This document shows positions 26,664-35,400 of a DNA stretch of 64,000 nt, piece after piece. Below the pieces are notes generated by a model, which was not told where the DNA came from, searched no databases, and saw only the letters and a list, made by a program, of their open reading frames with translations. Every line of letters starts with the position of its first letter. Within the stretch, counting starts at the first letter, position 1. The position numbers and the translations under genes were made by a program. The stretch is from NCBI RefSeq assembly GCF_026262505.1, contig NC_067208.1, positions 186,001 to 250,000 on the forward strand, given 5' to 3'. This stretch comes from Trichomonas vaginalis G3 (Eukaryota; Parabasalia; Trichomonadida; Trichomonadidae).

Positions 26664-27539
26664 TTACGCTTGACTTTTTACAATTTGAACTTTGTTTGCG
26701 TAGATATGAATTCTGAAAGAAGTATGAGGGTCTTGTATGACTTTGTACTTCTCCCATAGTTCATGTCTGTCAAACTTACCTGCCATGGACTCTTTCATAA
26801 GTTCCATGAAATCGTCTTCGGACAATCCGGGGAAAAGTATAATGTCAGTAAGTATTCTTTTAACATCCTTACTTAAACTCTTTGCTGTCTGTACACAAAT
26901 GACAACTGAGATGTTAAAGTGTCTGAGCTTCTTAAGAATTCGACACATATCTTGTTCTCTATTCTTTAACAAAGGATGAGATGCAAAGTCATCTAAGATA
27001 AGAAGACATCTATGAGGGTAAGTCTTCCAATCGTAAGATTGCAATTTCTTCGAAATGTATTCTATCTCTTTCTGTTTGTTTCTGAAGTGTTTCTTCTCTA
27101 ATATTCTCTGCATTTCCTCATTTGGGTCTTTAAACTTAGAATTTATATACTCATTTATAGCATTATACTTCAAAACTCTTCTTTGGTACTTCTTTATCCA
27201 ATCTAACAACTCAGAGTCTTTTATACATACTAACTTAGACTTCTTTATAATATCTTTGAACGAATTTACGGTTTGGTCAAATTGACCAGAAGTACTACAA
27301 ATAACAACTAACTCATAGAATGGGTTCTTCTCATCTAGTTCTTGTTGTTGTGCAGCCATTTTAAGATAAGTGAAAGTCTTACCCGACCCAGGCGGTGCAA
27401 TTAGACCTGTTATACCATTCTGAGCAAATAAGAACTTGTCATGTATGGGTTTTATCTGAGCATTTTCTAACTTCCTCTTGTTCTTGTTTAAAACATTCTC
27501 AAATTTCTTGTCAATGTCAGCAAACTTTTTTTCTAACAT
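26664..27539 (-). CDS. Packaging ATPase of the divergent element, 291 aa
   Basis: Walker A is APPGSGKT at residues 48-55 and Walker B is LLILDDFAS near residue 180. The start MLEKKFADID is chosen because longer frames would overlap the divergent gene at 27576; it gives a length matching the Maverick ATPase (295 aa). The two share the order of motifs, including SELLDWIKKYQRR versus SELIEFLQRYIRR and LRHFNISVVICVQT versus VRHYHLTVAILMQT. It is therefore a homologue from a different lineage. The frame looks whole. Confidence 0.8.
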   Translation of the reverse strand: MLEKKFADIDKKFENVLNKNKRKLENAQIKPIHDKFLFAQNGITGLIAPPGSGKTFTYLKMAAQQQELDEKNPFYELVVICSTSGQFDQTVNSFKDIIKKSKLVCIKDSELLDWIKKYQRRVLKYNAINEYINSKFKDPNEEMQRILEKKHFRNKQKEIEYISKKLQSYDWKTYPHRCLLILDDFASHPLLKNREQDMCRILKKLRHFNISVVICVQTAKSLSKDVKRILTDIILFPGLSEDDFMELMKESMAGKFDRHELWEKYKVIQDPHTSFRIHIYANKVQIVKSQA

Positions 27540-27575
27540 ATTTTTAGAAAAATTAAAATTTTTATCTTTTAGAAA

Positions 27576-28025
27576 ATGTCTAGCGATTTCGCTATCTATA
27601 TTCGAGACAAGCTTTTCGACAGCAAAACATCTGTCGACCATAAAATCTTACATAGTGTAAACAAGAAAGGTGAATTTGTTCTAAAGTTCTGTTTCTGGGA
27701 ATATGACAAGAACCATAAAACATTAGGCAGAGCAGTCTTTAAGTTTGTCAATGACAGACTTGTTGACAGAGATGACGCCTCTTGGAGAGATGAAGTCCAA
27801 CAAAAATTCTTAGAATGCAAAGAAGACACATGCGCTGTTCTTGAAGATGAAATAGAAAACAGAATAGAAGAGCTATTAAAGGACAAAGAACTTTTACAAA
27901 AATATGGTTCTGAGAAATTTGACATAACTCCACCAGAAAAGAAGAAGAAAGGAAAGAAAGAGAAAAAAGTAGAAGAGAAGAAAGAACCTGAACCAGTTCC
28001 AGAGAAGGGGAGATATGACATGTAA
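27576..28025 (+). CDS. Unknown protein with Lys-rich tail, 149 aa
   Basis: Starts MSSDFAIYIRDKLF after the leader TTTTTATCTTTTAGAAA. A folded first half (FVLKFCFWEYDKN, RAVFKFVNDRLVDRD) is followed by a helical segment and a KKKKGKKEKK/EEKKEPEPVPE tail. No counterpart is seen in the Mavericks. No family recognised. It shares a 36-base divergent promoter with the ATPase. Confidence 0.5.
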   Translation: MSSDFAIYIRDKLFDSKTSVDHKILHSVNKKGEFVLKFCFWEYDKNHKTLGRAVFKFVNDRLVDRDDASWRDEVQQKFLECKEDTCAVLEDEIENRIEELLKDKELLQKYGSEKFDITPPEKKKKGKKEKKVEEKKEPEPVPEKGRYDM

Positions 28026-28041
28026 AAATAAAATTTTATTT

Positions 28042-28461
28042 TTAGAACATTTCTGGGTCAATGTCAATGTTCTCTTCCTCTTTAGGAGCAAACACTGGCT
28101 TAGACTCTAAAATCTTTTTACCCAATTTACCTTGAACTTCAACTATCTTAGACTCATAATATTCATAGTCGTCTGCTTTCTTTGGTTCATAAGGTATAAC
28201 AAGTTTGTATGCTTTACCTTCTTCGAGTTTTGAGAACCTTCTGTCAAAACTTTCTTTGACTGCTAACAAACCTTCTATGTCTAAGTCTTCAAATTTCGCA
28301 CCATTTTTAGTCACAATAGCAAACTTAACTGGTTCGATGTTCCAAACTTTGTCAAATGAAGACTTTTCAAAATGGTAGAAGTAAACATTCAAATATGCGA
28401 ATGGAGCTAACTTATCTTTGACTTCTGTCATGTACTTATTTACTGAGATGAATTTTGCCAT
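28042..28461 (-). CDS. Possible single-strand-binding protein, 139 aa
   Basis: Starts MAKFISVNKYMTE and ends EEENIDIDPEMF. An acidic tail ending in a terminal Phe after DxDP is typical of phage and bacterial SSB proteins, and the gene lies next to the HNH and helicase genes. The fold of the rest (YLNVYFYHFEKSSFDK, KAYKLVIPYEPKK) is not recognised, so the call rests on tail and context. The gene is preceded by the exact 20-mer leader found before 15141. A relic of a related gene is at 14577-15050. Confidence 0.4.
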   Translation of the reverse strand: MAKFISVNKYMTEVKDKLAPFAYLNVYFYHFEKSSFDKVWNIEPVKFAIVTKNGAKFEDLDIEGLLAVKESFDRRFSKLEEGKAYKLVIPYEPKKADDYEYYESKIVEVQGKLGKKILESKPVFAPKEEENIDIDPEMF

Positions 28462-28481
28462 CTTTTCTATCGGATAAAAAA
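28462..28481 (-). promoter_or_regulatory. Candidate element promoter, 20-mer
   Basis: TTTTTTATCCGATAGAAAAG on the minus strand directly abuts the ATG at 28461, identical to 15121-15140 on the plus strand. Confidence 0.5.
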
Positions 28482-28502
28482 ATATTTTTTTTTAAAAACG
28501 TT

Positions 28503-29087
28503 TTAAAATGGTATGCCATATAGCTTCTTGAATTTGTTAAGAAGTATTTGAACGCATTTTCCATCTGTATCTCTAGTGTTTACATAAGCATAGCCTTCCT
28601 TAGTAAAATATACTTGTAATTTCCTATAGTTTACGCCGGTATAAAAGTAGAAAGAGTCTTGTTCTTCGCTATAGTAGTAAAACTCCAACGTATGCTTGCC
28701 ATAGTCTGTAATTTCAATTGTTTCATCTTCTAGTTCGTCGACAAATTCGAATACAATATCTCTAAATTTGCTTTTGTTCTTATTGTTTTCAGAACGAGTA
28801 ACCCAACGTAAATTTTCAAGTCTATTGTCGTTTCTTATATGGTTTATATGGTCTACAAAAGGTAGATTGTTAGGGTTCGGTATAAAATGAGTTGCAATGA
28901 CAACATGTTTAAAATAGTGTTTTCCACCAATCCTCATCCTAGCATATCCGTTATTTCCCTCCCATCCGCTTAAAACTCTTTTTGTCTTTTTGTTTCTGAC
29001 TTCAAATGACTCACAACAGTGAATTTCATATTTCTCATCTAACAAACAAGTTTCCCAACGGTCTTTTCCAACAAACTCAGCGTACAT
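28503..29087 (-). CDS. HNH endonuclease (homing type), 194 aa
   Basis: The HNH core lies at about residues 58-105: HYFKHVVIATHF, then PFVDHINHIRNDNRLENL, then RWVTRSENNKNKS. This is the usual arrangement in phage and virus HNH homing nucleases. The C-terminal domain (DTDGKCVQILLNKFKKLYG) resembles the small terminal-repeat proteins (2078-2362). It would cut DNA to promote its own spread or genome recombination. It sits between the SSB-like and helicase genes. The frame looks whole. Confidence 0.8.
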   Translation of the reverse strand: MYAEFVGKDRWETCLLDEKYEIHCCESFEVRNKKTKRVLSGWEGNNGYARMRIGGKHYFKHVVIATHFIPNPNNLPFVDHINHIRNDNRLENLRWVTRSENNKNKSKFRDIVFEFVDELEDETIEITDYGKHTLEFYYYSEEQDSFYFYTGVNYRKLQVYFTKEGYAYVNTRDTDGKCVQILLNKFKKLYGIPF

Positions 29088-29120
29088 TTCAAATAAAATA
29101 AAAAAATATTTTTTTTAAAT

Positions 29121-30356
29121 TTACTCAGAAAAAATTTTCTTTGTATATACACCATTCTGTACGTCTAAAAGACTTTTGACATTTGCCAAGAATGTACGTT
29201 TAGACGCTGCCATATAACCATATTCTTGACAATATTGTTTATACGAATCGTACAATGACCTTTCATCTAATGACACAAAGTCAGTTTCATCTATGAACAG
29301 TTCATATACACTCTTGTTTGCTTCTAACAATGTTTGTCTCTCTTCGGTATGTGGAATTTGTCTTGGATTGAACTTAGAAATATCTAATGTCATGAAATAT
29401 GAGAACAAGTGGTTGTAAAAGTCAGATGTCAAAGTTTCTGCTAAGTCGTCAAAATATTCTGTATCTTGCATATGAGAATCTGACGTTCTGACAACTACAT
29501 ATCTTCTGTCAGAACTTTCTAACTTCATCGGAACAGCATTGTTTGAAACCATAATGAAATTTACAACATTTTCACAAACTCTTTGGTCTTTATATTTTCT
29601 TTCAACAACTCCAACTTTGTCTGTTATAAGACTCTTCAAAGCATCTGAGTTTAAAACTTTTGTTGTATCTATACTTTGAAGTTCGTTACATACTATAAGT
29701 TTCATATTCTCTATTGAAGAGTTAAACTTGCCACAGATATTTTCTAAGTTTGTCATATTCGGGTTCGAATAGCCCTCTAACAGTTTGCATAAGATATCTG
29801 TAAAGAATGTGTTCTTACCTGTTCCTTGTTTTCCAATTATAATGAGAGCAGTTTCATTTTTAGCACTTGGATGTTGTAAGATGTTTGCAAACCAACATAA
29901 GATATACTCATAGACTCTTTCGTTTCCATTGCATATAATTTCTTTGACATGGTCTAACCAAGCTTCTATAATATTTTCTTTCCATTCTACTTGTTCGTAT
30001 TTATATCCAGTGAAGATAGAATAGAAGTTTGGAGAAGGTGTATAGAACTTTATACCTCGAACTGAAAAATCTTCTAACTTTGACAATAAGATATCCCAAG
30101 CATCTAACATCTTCATGCCAACTTGTACGACTTTTATTTTCTTAAGTTTCTGTCTACATTCTTGTTCTGAAACTATTGTTGCTCTTGGTTTGTTAAAGAC
30201 AACATCCCATTCTTTCATAACATAACATTCTGGGGCAGAGTCGACATAAATGACTAAACGTTTCAAATTCTCGACTGCTTTGTTATAGTCTCGAAATGGA
30301 CACATATTTCTGAAGGCTTGGAAGTCATAAAAATCTGAAACATCTATTCTGTACAT
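29121..30356 (-). CDS. SF3 helicase, D5-like, 411 aa
   Basis: Walker A GKQGTGKNT at residues 175-183, Walker B KLIVCNEL at 219-226, motif C FIMVSNN at 267-273 and an Arg pair SSDRRYVVV at about 281-289 define a superfamily 3 helicase of the D5 type. The C-terminal winged-helix-like region (SLYDSYKQYCQ, SKRTFLANVKSLL) follows. It unwinds DNA for replication. No primase domain is visible in the N-terminal 100 residues. It replaces the family B polymerase of the other Mavericks in this neighbourhood. The frame looks whole. Confidence 0.8.
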   Translation of the reverse strand: MYRIDVSDFYDFQAFRNMCPFRDYNKAVENLKRLVIYVDSAPECYVMKEWDVVFNKPRATIVSEQECRQKLKKIKVVQVGMKMLDAWDILLSKLEDFSVRGIKFYTPSPNFYSIFTGYKYEQVEWKENIIEAWLDHVKEIICNGNERVYEYILCWFANILQHPSAKNETALIIIGKQGTGKNTFFTDILCKLLEGYSNPNMTNLENICGKFNSSIENMKLIVCNELQSIDTTKVLNSDALKSLITDKVGVVERKYKDQRVCENVVNFIMVSNNAVPMKLESSDRRYVVVRTSDSHMQDTEYFDDLAETLTSDFYNHLFSYFMTLDISKFNPRQIPHTEERQTLLEANKSVYELFIDETDFVSLDERSLYDSYKQYCQEYGYMAASKRTFLANVKSLLDVQNGVYTKKIFSE

Positions 30357-30384
30357 TTTTATAAAAATAAAAAAAATATTTTTT

Positions 30385-31200
30385 TTATTCTTGAGCTATT
30401 TGTTGCATTTGTTGCATTTGTTGCATTTGTTGCATTTGTTGTTCTTGAGCTATTTGTTGTTGAAGTTGTTCTTGTAATACAATACTTTCACCAGTTGCAT
30501 CTTCCAATTCGAAACTTTCTGCCGTCATTGACAAATACATAGGACATAAAAGTTTTACAGGAACAAAGTTTGCGTCAACTAAGGTTAAGTTTATGTTTGC
30601 TAAAGTGTTTGAGTTTACTAAAGCTGAAAACTCTGCATTCGAATGAACAATAGGCAAACCAGCAGAGAAAGTGTTGTTTATACGCATAAGTATCTTTTGG
30701 TCATAGTAGTTTCTGTCGACATTCGAATAGCACTTTGAACCTAAGTTTGAAACAATATATAAAATAGGTGTGCTTAATGTCAATGGAATAGACATTCCTT
30801 GTATGACACCTTTTCCTGTTATAGGAAACTGTTGGTAGTAAAAACCAGATATAAGTTTTGTATTATAGCTCATATTGTTTATAGTAAACTCAGTCGGACA
30901 TCCAAACATAATGAAACCTGCTCTAGTTGCAGCACATGTTACATCCGTCCTTAAAGTATTAAATAAGTCAACAAAACCTGTTGGTGGTATATCTGAGTAA
31001 GTATCTTCAAAGGAGTATTTTTTACCATTCACAACAATAAAATCTTCTGGTGTCAAAAGAGCAAAACAGGCTTTAGTCGTCATTGTGTTTAAAGTTAGTT
31101 TACAATATCGTCCTTGAGGACTTTGTAAGTTTGTTGTTATAGAATTATATGACTCAGGGTTTTTAGTCGTAATAGTATAAACCATTGTGTCTTCTGCCAT
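30385..31200 (-). CDS. Virion-type protein with Gln-Met repeat tail, 271 aa
   Basis: A beta-rich protein with a C-terminal segment NTLANINLTLVDANFVPV then LLCPMYLSMT, which matches the pattern of 6383-7147. It ends in low-complexity QQMQQMQQMQQ repeats (30385-30470) that could vary in length by slippage. It is probably the divergent element's version of the fibre-associated virion protein. No fibre gene is seen next to it. The frame looks whole. Confidence 0.55.
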   Translation of the reverse strand: MAEDTMVYTITTKNPESYNSITTNLQSPQGRYCKLTLNTMTTKACFALLTPEDFIVVNGKKYSFEDTYSDIPPTGFVDLFNTLRTDVTCAATRAGFIMFGCPTEFTINNMSYNTKLISGFYYQQFPITGKGVIQGMSIPLTLSTPILYIVSNLGSKCYSNVDRNYYDQKILMRINNTFSAGLPIVHSNAEFSALVNSNTLANINLTLVDANFVPVKLLCPMYLSMTAESFELEDATGESIVLQEQLQQQIAQEQQMQQMQQMQQMQQIAQE

Positions 31201-31204
31201 TTAC

Positions 31205-31786
31205 TTAGCAAATAAATTTTAATGAAATGTTGTGGTCGTCAAATATTTTTATGACGTCTGGGAAACTATATTTTAAGTTCAACGTTTCACCTCCTTTCAT
31301 AACGTATATCTTGTCAATGACATTATATGCAACACCACAGCAAGCAATGTCGGGTTCTATTTCTTTGATGTTTATATCGTCTGCCTCTGTCAAAAGTTTC
31401 AATAGTTCTTTCAAAACTTCATGAGGTGCGATGACATATGAGTTCACTTTTACAGGGTTGTGTTCGACCAAGTTTAACATTATACCTAAAGCCTGACAAA
31501 TCTTCTCCTGAGTTTTAAGTTTGTCTTTAAGTTGTTGGTAGTCGTTTCGAATATCTGCAACAGAACTTAAGTCTCTGCTAACTTCAGGGTATGTTGGTTG
31601 TTCTTTTACAGGAACTATTGTTATACCATCTTCGTCCTCGTATGGTTTCCCCACTTCAACATCTCTTTCTTTGACATTGACAACAACACTTTGACTGTTT
31701 GTTTGAGTTGGTGAATTTAACTTCACATCTGCCACCGCCATTAAACCTTTTGAAACACTTACGCTTCTATTTTTCGGAAATGACAT
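31205..31786 (-). CDS. Protein with EPDIACCG motif, 193 aa
   Basis: The start MSFPKNRSVSVSKG is chosen because it leaves an 18-base divergent gap to 31805, as at the comparable gene pair near 5450/5476. The N-terminal half looks disordered; the C-terminal half has IKEIEPDIACCG, a segment LKYSFPDVIKIF and a short end. It is homologous to 5476-6090 by motif order. Role unknown, probably virion or assembly. Confidence 0.6.
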   Translation of the reverse strand: MSFPKNRSVSVSKGLMAVADVKLNSPTQTNSQSVVVNVKERDVEVGKPYEDEDGITIVPVKEQPTYPEVSRDLSSVADIRNDYQQLKDKLKTQEKICQALGIMLNLVEHNPVKVNSYVIAPHEVLKELLKLLTEADDINIKEIEPDIACCGVAYNVIDKIYVMKGGETLNLKYSFPDVIKIFDDHNISLKFIC

Positions 31787-31804
31787 TTTACTTAGAATAA
31801 AAAG

Positions 31805-32173
31805 ATGGACGTATTCGGATATCTTATTGAATTGAAGCAGAACAAAGTTTACACACACAAACAATACAAATACATTGACAGAATAGTTCTTTACACAAAC
31901 AATGGAAAATGTTATAGAATAGCAGTCTTTGCTGAACCAAAATATTTTCATAAAGCAGAGAGAGTTGGTATAACTGAAATGGTGAAAGTTCTTGAAGCAG
32001 ACAAAAATATAACAACAAAACTTACAGATATTTCTAAAGGTAAGTTTATAATACAATTTTATGTCAAAACTGGCGTACTGTCAATATTTGACGGAGAGAA
32101 GTCAGTTCAAGAACAACTTACTGACCTGCTGCCAAAAATCTGCTCGATGGAAGCTGTCGTTATGCCAATCTGA
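31805..32173 (+). CDS. Unknown protein, 122 aa
   Basis: Starts MDVFGYLIELKQNK, divergent from 31786. It contains RIVLYTNNGKCYRIAVFAEP and KFIIQFYVKTGVLSIFDG. Its 3' end overlaps the convergent gene ending at 32107 by 67 bases. It occupies the position of 5049-5450 in the Maverick but no clear similarity is visible. Function unknown. Confidence 0.45.
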   Translation: MDVFGYLIELKQNKVYTHKQYKYIDRIVLYTNNGKCYRIAVFAEPKYFHKAERVGITEMVKVLEADKNITTKLTDISKGKFIIQFYVKTGVLSIFDGEKSVQEQLTDLLPKICSMEAVVMPI

Positions 32174-32460
32174 GGAGCCCCAGCAGGTTTCATCGAACGA
32201 ATCTTCAAAAGAGCATCTTCCGTGAAAAGTGCTATTGGTTTTGTAAACTTCTTTGCTTTTAGTTCATCTGGACCGTCTCTGTCACCAGTATATTGTATTT
32301 GAACTGTACCAACAGTTGAAATACCACCCATAAAGTCTTCTGAGTCAGCAAATGGAATGCCAAGCCAAAAGTTTGAACGGTCTCCATTTGTATATTGAGT
32401 TTTTTGACCTCCTGTATGAGTCCATACTTTCACATATGGTGGATATAAACTCAATAACAT
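32107..32460 (-). pseudogene. 3' fragment of an unidentified virion-type gene, cut at the junction
   Basis: The visible part (FWLGIPFADSEDFMGGI, VQIQYTGDRDGPDELKAKK, KPAGAPQIGITTASIEQIFG) looks like the C-terminal part of a structural protein. It runs into the junction at 32460, where the noisy duplicate begins, so the front of the gene is not in the window. I cannot place it in a family with confidence; a capsid protein is possible. Confidence 0.4.
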
Positions 32461-35400
32461 ATTGGTTCGTTCGACTTCAGAACGTTGCCGTGAAGGCTTA
32501 CTTTACATCGTTCAGGACAACCGAAGTGACTGTAATACAAAGAGATGATAAGATAGGAAGAACATATAATAATAGACTCAAAGATATGCACAGTACACGT
32601 CAATAGAGTTAAGGCTTGTGTTCGTTAACCGATATGAGAGCGCCAGGAAACAGAATCTAACTTGAAGACAGTTTGAGAAAATGTATGGTGCTCCCATAAA
32701 GGTAAAGAAACGTTTTGAAGTAAGAATTGAGATAGGTTAGAAAGCTATTAAAATGTATTTGACTGAAGTCTGATTGCTGAAAATACATGTATAAGCGTTA
32801 TTTTTACGCTTGGAACTTCAAAAAAAGTAAAAAATAAAAAAATTTATTGGGGGCTGCAGGGAGCTCTAATAAGGTAACATTGTTCCTGTCAACAATCTCT
32901 GGTGAATTGCACGAGTCCTTTCCATCCGACATTCCAAGTCCCTTCCCTTCAACAAGAAAAAAAATTTCCGCGACAACTGGGAAAAAAATTTCCTGACAAT
33001 GGAAAAAATTTCCCGACAGACTGGAAAAAAAATTTCCTGTTTGTTCGTCCGTAAACCATCTCAAATAGTTTCGAACTGAAGACTTTTTAGGTCGAATTAG
33101 AAAAGTTTTCCTTCCGACAGAATAAGTTTTCCTTCGCGACATTCCGATTTTTTTCCTTGCGCGTTACATTGTTTCTCGTGAGTCGCTTCCTGTCTCGACA
33201 TTATTTTCCGAGTTCCCTTTCCTGTGCGCAACAGGAAATAGTCCTGTCTTCCGAGGCAGGATAAGTAGGAGTGGGCTGACGTTTTCCTCGTTCTGATATT
33301 ATGTCTGGGTGCGGGCGAGGAGCCGAGAATTGAACCGACAGCCCAGCACCGGAGAATTATTGACTAAGACTAAACACTTTACTATTTTGTTGCAATGAGC
33401 TTTTTAATTTGTTATGTTTGTGCTGTGAATTTCAGTTAATAAATGATTATAGTTGGTTGTGTGAGGATTAGTTGAGTTATCTATATTCTTCGTCTTTTCT
33501 AAACTCTGCTTTTCTACCGGGGGGTTGATTCTCGCTTTGTAATTTGTTTCAGTGATATTTCTCTTAAGGATATTGTAAGATATAGATAAATTAGTTATTT
33601 TTATTTTTTTTTTATTTTTTGTAATTTGTGTGTGATGTAAGTGACAGATATGTTCTAATTTGGCATCAGTAGAGAAGATAGAGCATTTATAGTTTGGTTG
33701 CCATGAAGAGCTATATGAGTGAATGAATACTTGAGTGGGTTCAGTTAAATCAAACAACTTCGTCTTTATATGTCGTTGCAGTGAAAGAGGAGTATGTATC
33801 CAAATGCAAAGTATTTTTGAACTAGCATTGTGTGGGTGTTTGCTCTCAATATGCCGGTAAACAGGTTGGGATCAGGGATCGGGATTGTTTTATGATAAAC
33901 AACGCAACTACAAGGGAACTTTTGAGCGAAGCACAGCGAGACATACTTTTTTCTGAAAACAGTGAAGATAAAAGCGAGCCCCGACTTCCCATCGGGTCCC
34001 AAACACTGTATGAAACTCGTAAAAAATTTGCCAAAGCATGGGTTTTTAGAGGTTGGTATGTACAATAGACTTCTTGTAAATGCAGTTGCAAATGTGGCTT
34101 CACCTTTCGCTATAGCTTGTTATTTTCATGATGCTTAGATGAAACTTTATATATTTTTCTTTAAGGGCATGGTGTAAACCGTTGAGTTTTTCACGAAAAT
34201 TTAAAAATAACGTTTACCCATGTGAAAGTTTAATATAAAAATAAACTTGGGGTGCCAAAAGAGGGTAGAAAGGAGGTAGATTCTACTCATTCTACTCAAA
34301 TATATATTTTTATTGAATTAGCACAAAATTTCATTGAGTTTCCTAAGACAGAAAATAAAGTTAGTTTTATTTTTATTTATTTTTTTTATTTGTAATGTAA
34401 AGGACAGATATGTCAACAACAGAGAACAACAAACTAGTTATCGTCATGAAGCCTATAAATGAAGAATATGAGTACATACAGTATAACAAACATGTACGTC
34501 TCATTCGTTCGGTCAAAGACGATATGTACCAATGCAAAGTATATTTGAATGCTCTTCGTCTAGCAAAGCAAGCACGTAATTCTGGTTTGAAAACCAACAG
34601 ACAAAAGAACTTTTAGAAGAATTTCCTCAAATATGTTTCGACCGTAGAAAAGGCCGGCGAGATTCCGTACGAAAATCGTGAAAAATTGCCAAGGTTTGAG
34701 AGGATATTATGTTATAGACTTCTGTAAATGCTGTTGCAATGTGGGCTTCACCTCGCTATGCTTGTTATATTTTCATGATGTTAGATGAAATTCATAGACA
34801 AAGAACGTGAAGAGCTAGAGAACAAGCTTGAATCAAAAAGACAAAAAATACAGAAAGAATACCACGTTCGGTAAAAAAGGAAAGGAAAAGATATAAGTTA
34901 GATGATTTATACTGAAGAGAATGGAGAAATGAAGAAGTACGAGATTGGTTATGTTTGCATTTAGTCAGAAGAAACAACAAAAGCTTTTACGACCTTGCTA
35001 AGATTAACAAATGTACAGAAATTGGTTCTATCGTAAAAACTTACCGATTTCAATGACACCGAATGAAGATGTGAAACAAATAGTTCAAGATACTGTTACT
35101 TCAAACACACTATGATATTAAAGGTTGTACAATACTTACCTTCAAGAGAAGACTTACACTTGCTATGAAAGAAAAAATAACAAGAGTATTTGAAACTTCA
35201 AAAAGCAGAGTAAATGAACTCTTTATTTTTTAACGCTGACTTTTTTACAATTTGAAGCTTTGTTTGCGTAGATATGAATTCTGTAAAGAAGTATGAGGGT
35301 CTTGTATGTACTTTGTACTTCTCCCATAGTTCATAGTCTGTCAAACTTACTGCCATGGACTCTTTCATAAGTTCCATGAAATCGTCTTCGGACAATCCGG

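Larger units (their letters stand above)
24157..32460. mobile_element. Part of a divergent Maverick-like element (fossil)
   Basis: Contains its own packaging ATPase, an SF3 helicase, an HNH nuclease, KilA-N genes, and homologues of Maverick virion genes that match only at motif level. It begins in the middle of a KilA-N/GIY-YIG gene next to a Maverick right end and stops inside an unidentified gene at 32460. No terminal repeats of its own are seen, so it is incomplete. The genes between 26.6 and 32.2 kb look open. No family B polymerase is present in this part. Confidence 0.65.

Noticed and set aside
33404-33757. Novel gene in the noisy block
   Set aside because: It lies in a stretch corresponding to the spacer before the short KilA-N gene; the sequence is too noisy to support a gene.
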